From positions 310,001-374,000 of the forward strand of contig NC_011831.1 of NCBI RefSeq assembly GCF_000021945.1: DNA of 64,000 nucleotides. The letters run 5' to 3'. The notes under the pieces are model-generated. The model did not search any database, was not told the origin of the DNA, and saw only the letters and a program-made list of their open reading frames with translations. The position numbers and the translations under genes were made by a program. Every line of letters begins with the position of its first letter. The stretch's first letter is position 1. This DNA is from Chloroflexus aggregans DSM 9485. GTDB taxonomy: Bacteria > Chloroflexota > Chloroflexia > Chloroflexales > Chloroflexaceae. Shown piece by piece: positions 62,431 to 64,000 of this stretch.

Positions 62431-63651
62431 ATGAAGCAGCAACTTCTCCAACAACTGCGGGTGCTCAGTAATCAACGATGGCGCCAATATGCCATCGAAA
62501 CCCTTGTGCGCACAACCGGCGCCGGTTTGATCCTGGTCTGCTTCGGTCTCATCTTACCGGTGGTTGGTCTGCCGACGTTGCCACGTCCGTTCCTCGGCTG
62601 GCTCGTCGTTGGCAGTGTACTCTTTGGCTGCGTCCGTGCCCTTACCTTTCGTTTATCGCCTTCCGACGCAGCCCGTCGCCTCGACCGTCGTTTTCGGCTG
62701 CACGAAATGCTTAGTACGGCGGTGGAATGGAGCGGTGAACAACAAGGGATCGCGGGTTACTTGCAGAACCACGCCCAAGAGATGGTCACCCGCATTCAAT
62801 ATTATGTCAATCGAAAACGTCAACCCCTCTGGCCGGATGCACTGATGCTCGGCGCCTTCTTGCTGATGATCGCCGGTTTGCTGGTCTTAGTACCTTCGCC
62901 CATCGCACCGGTTGGCATTGCCGAACCATTGCCCGAACTCAACCGGCCCGATCCGGTGGCGCAACCACCACAGCCCAATCCCTCATCTCCGACGGGAAAT
63001 GATGCTAGCTCGGTGAGCAGCGGCGATCTGCGCGCATTATCGGCACTGGCCGATGCTTTACGCGATCAGAGTATAACCCGCCCGGCAGCAGAGGCGCTGG
63101 ATCGGGGTGATATTGCCGGCGCCGCCGAGGCACTTCGCGAATTAGCCGATCAGGTAGATAATGTATCGTCGGCAGCCCGTGATTCGTTAGGTGAGGCGCT
63201 GCGAGAAGCGGCGCGTGCGGTCGATCAATCGCTCCCCGACCTCGCCGATCAGTTGCGTGCAACGGCCGATGCGCTGCAATTCGGTGATGCGATGGCGGGC
63301 GCCGTCGGCCTTGAGGCTCTCGCCGATGCGCTTGAACAAATGCCCACCCAAACCCAAATGGCCGCCGAAGGTGCGGGTGGCGGCGCAGGGAATAGTCCCG
63401 GTAGTCAGCGTCGTGAACAACCGTTTACGCCACTTGGCCTCGATGGTACGCCGTTAGAGTTGTCAACCAACGGCTCCGGTCAAATCCCGACAACCGGTGA
63501 TACCAACCGTCCACCAACCGGTACGCAGTCGGGTCGGCTACCGATCCGGTCGAGTAGCACCACCGGTGGTGGTATCGTGCAAACTGCCGACGATCCGCTT
63601 CGGATACCTACGGATGTGCGCGATGTGGTTCGCGACTATTTTTCGCCGTAA
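62431..63651 (+). CDS. Membrane protein with Ala-rich helical region, partner of a DUF58 protein
   Basis: Protein of 406 residues, not assigned to a characterised family. Hydrophobic segments are at about residues 28-65 and 135-155. A Pro/Ser linker follows, then about 110 residues of Ala/Asp/Leu-rich helix (EALDRGDIAGAAEALRELAD and similar) likely to form a coiled coil, then a Gly/Thr/Ser-rich low-complexity tail. The layout resembles DUF4175-like proteins found with MoxR and DUF58 genes. It overlaps the following DUF58 gene by 29 bases. The start is the ATG at 62431. Confidence 0.65.
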   Translation: MKQQLLQQLRVLSNQRWRQYAIETLVRTTGAGLILVCFGLILPVVGLPTLPRPFLGWLVVGSVLFGCVRALTFRLSPSDAARRLDRRFRLHEMLSTAVEWSGEQQGIAGYLQNHAQEMVTRIQYYVNRKRQPLWPDALMLGAFLLMIAGLLVLVPSPIAPVGIAEPLPELNRPDPVAQPPQPNPSSPTGNDASSVSSGDLRALSALADALRDQSITRPAAEALDRGDIAGAAEALRELADQVDNVSSAARDSLGEALREAARAVDQSLPDLADQLRATADALQFGDAMAGAVGLEALADALEQMPTQTQMAAEGAGGGAGNSPGSQRREQPFTPLGLDGTPLELSTNGSGQIPTTGDTNRPPTGTQSGRLPIRSSSTTGGGIVQTADDPLRIPTDVRDVVRDYFSP

Positions 63652-64000
63652 AACAACACCGACCGAGCCGCCGTTATTCGATGAGGCATTTTTGCGCCGG
63701 CTTGAGCGGTTGAGCTTACAAGCGCAACGCACTTTGCGCGGTACGCCAATTGTTGGTCGTCATCCGAGCCGACAGCAGATGCCGGCGACGGTGTTTACCG
63801 ATCACCGCCCGTATGTGGCCGGCGACGATCCACGTTACCTCGATTGGCATGCGTATGCGCGCCAAGAACATTTGTTGGTGCGACTGGGTGAAGTTGAGCA
63901 AGATGTCACCGTCAGCGTGATCGTTGATACGTCGCGTAGCATGGCAACCGGTGATCCGCAACGGTTCCGCCTGGCATTGCAATTGACCGGCGCGATAGGG
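63623..64000 (+). CDS. DUF58 domain protein, N-terminal part
   Basis: Partial gene, cut by the right edge after 126 codons. It starts at an ATG within the end of the preceding gene and reads MWFATIFRRK, then LRRLERLSLQAQRTLRG, HPSRQQMPATVFTDHRPY, then the DUF58 hallmark AGDDPRYLDWHAYARQEHLL and VSVIVDTSRSM, a von Willebrand-type metal site (DxSxS). This is the short form without N-terminal membrane helices. It differs from the longer DUF58 protein at 49975. A MoxR ATPase would be expected further right. Confidence 0.85.
   Translation, partial: MWFATIFRRKTTPTEPPLFDEAFLRRLERLSLQAQRTLRGTPIVGRHPSRQQMPATVFTDHRPYVAGDDPRYLDWHAYARQEHLLVRLGEVEQDVTVSVIVDTSRSMATGDPQRFRLALQLTGAIG

Overview
The window looks like chromosomal DNA of a filamentous anoxygenic phototroph of the Chloroflexales, most likely Chloroflexus. 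This rests on protein style, moderately high GC, dispersed GC-rich palindromes, and a mix of biosynthetic operons with carbohydrate hydrolases. No similarity search was possible, so the genus is an inference. Both edges cut genes: an acetoacetyl-CoA synthetase on the left and a DUF58 protein on the right.

1-24 kb. After the synthetase fragment comes a plsC-type acyltransferase followed by a hybrid histidine kinase. Next is a complete minus-strand glycine cleavage operon: CpXC-repeat protein, gcvT, gcvH, gcvPA, a kinase-fold protein, gcvPB. The kinase-fold protein lacks two metal ligands. Three glycoside hydrolases (GH2, GH35, GH31), a family 2 glycosyltransferase and a Kef-type antiporter follow, then a class III CoA-transferase divergent from a 3-hydroxyisobutyrate-dehydrogenase-family reductase.

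24-35 kb. A minus-strand arginine operon reads histidine phosphatase, argJ, a nucleotidyltransferase-like gene broken by two in-frame stops, argH, and a short GNAT N-acetylglutamate synthase. A STAS sensor, an M24 peptidase, a ketopantoate reductase and a zinc-ribbon/FHA protein lie upstream of it. Then come tRNA-Gly(UCC), about 800 bases of repeats and hairpins containing a possible 28-residue ORF, and argC.

35-48.4 kb. An MsmK/UgpC-type ABC ATPase lies with its LacI-type regulator, which has a clear promoter overlapped by two mirror-image operators. An orphan ParA overlaps an alpha/beta hydrolase that lacks its nucleophile serine. Then Ppx/GppA, and a housekeeping run: nrdR, a membrane protein with a degenerate Mrr-like domain, fabG, accC, nusB, acpP, then rlmN and hisS. 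A pseudogene carrying duplicated palindromes lies between acpP and rlmN.

48.4-64 kb. An IS200/IS605-type element has an internally deleted tnpA and an intact-looking tnpB, directly behind hisS. Then come a DUF58 protein, a B12-binding protein with the CarH-like W-x9-EH motif but no DNA-binding domain, a 2112-residue secreted protein with 16 SdrD/Cna-B-like repeats, and a membrane-anchored companion. A remnant of a response regulator follows, then a coupled pair (HIBADH-family reductase and SAF-domain oxidoreductase), and a membrane protein overlapping a second DUF58 gene.

There is no CRISPR array or prophage. The best candidates for something undescribed are the degenerate kinase and CpXC-repeat protein in the gcv operon, the B12 sensor without an output domain, the nucleophile-less hydrolase coupled to ParA, and the structured region before argC.
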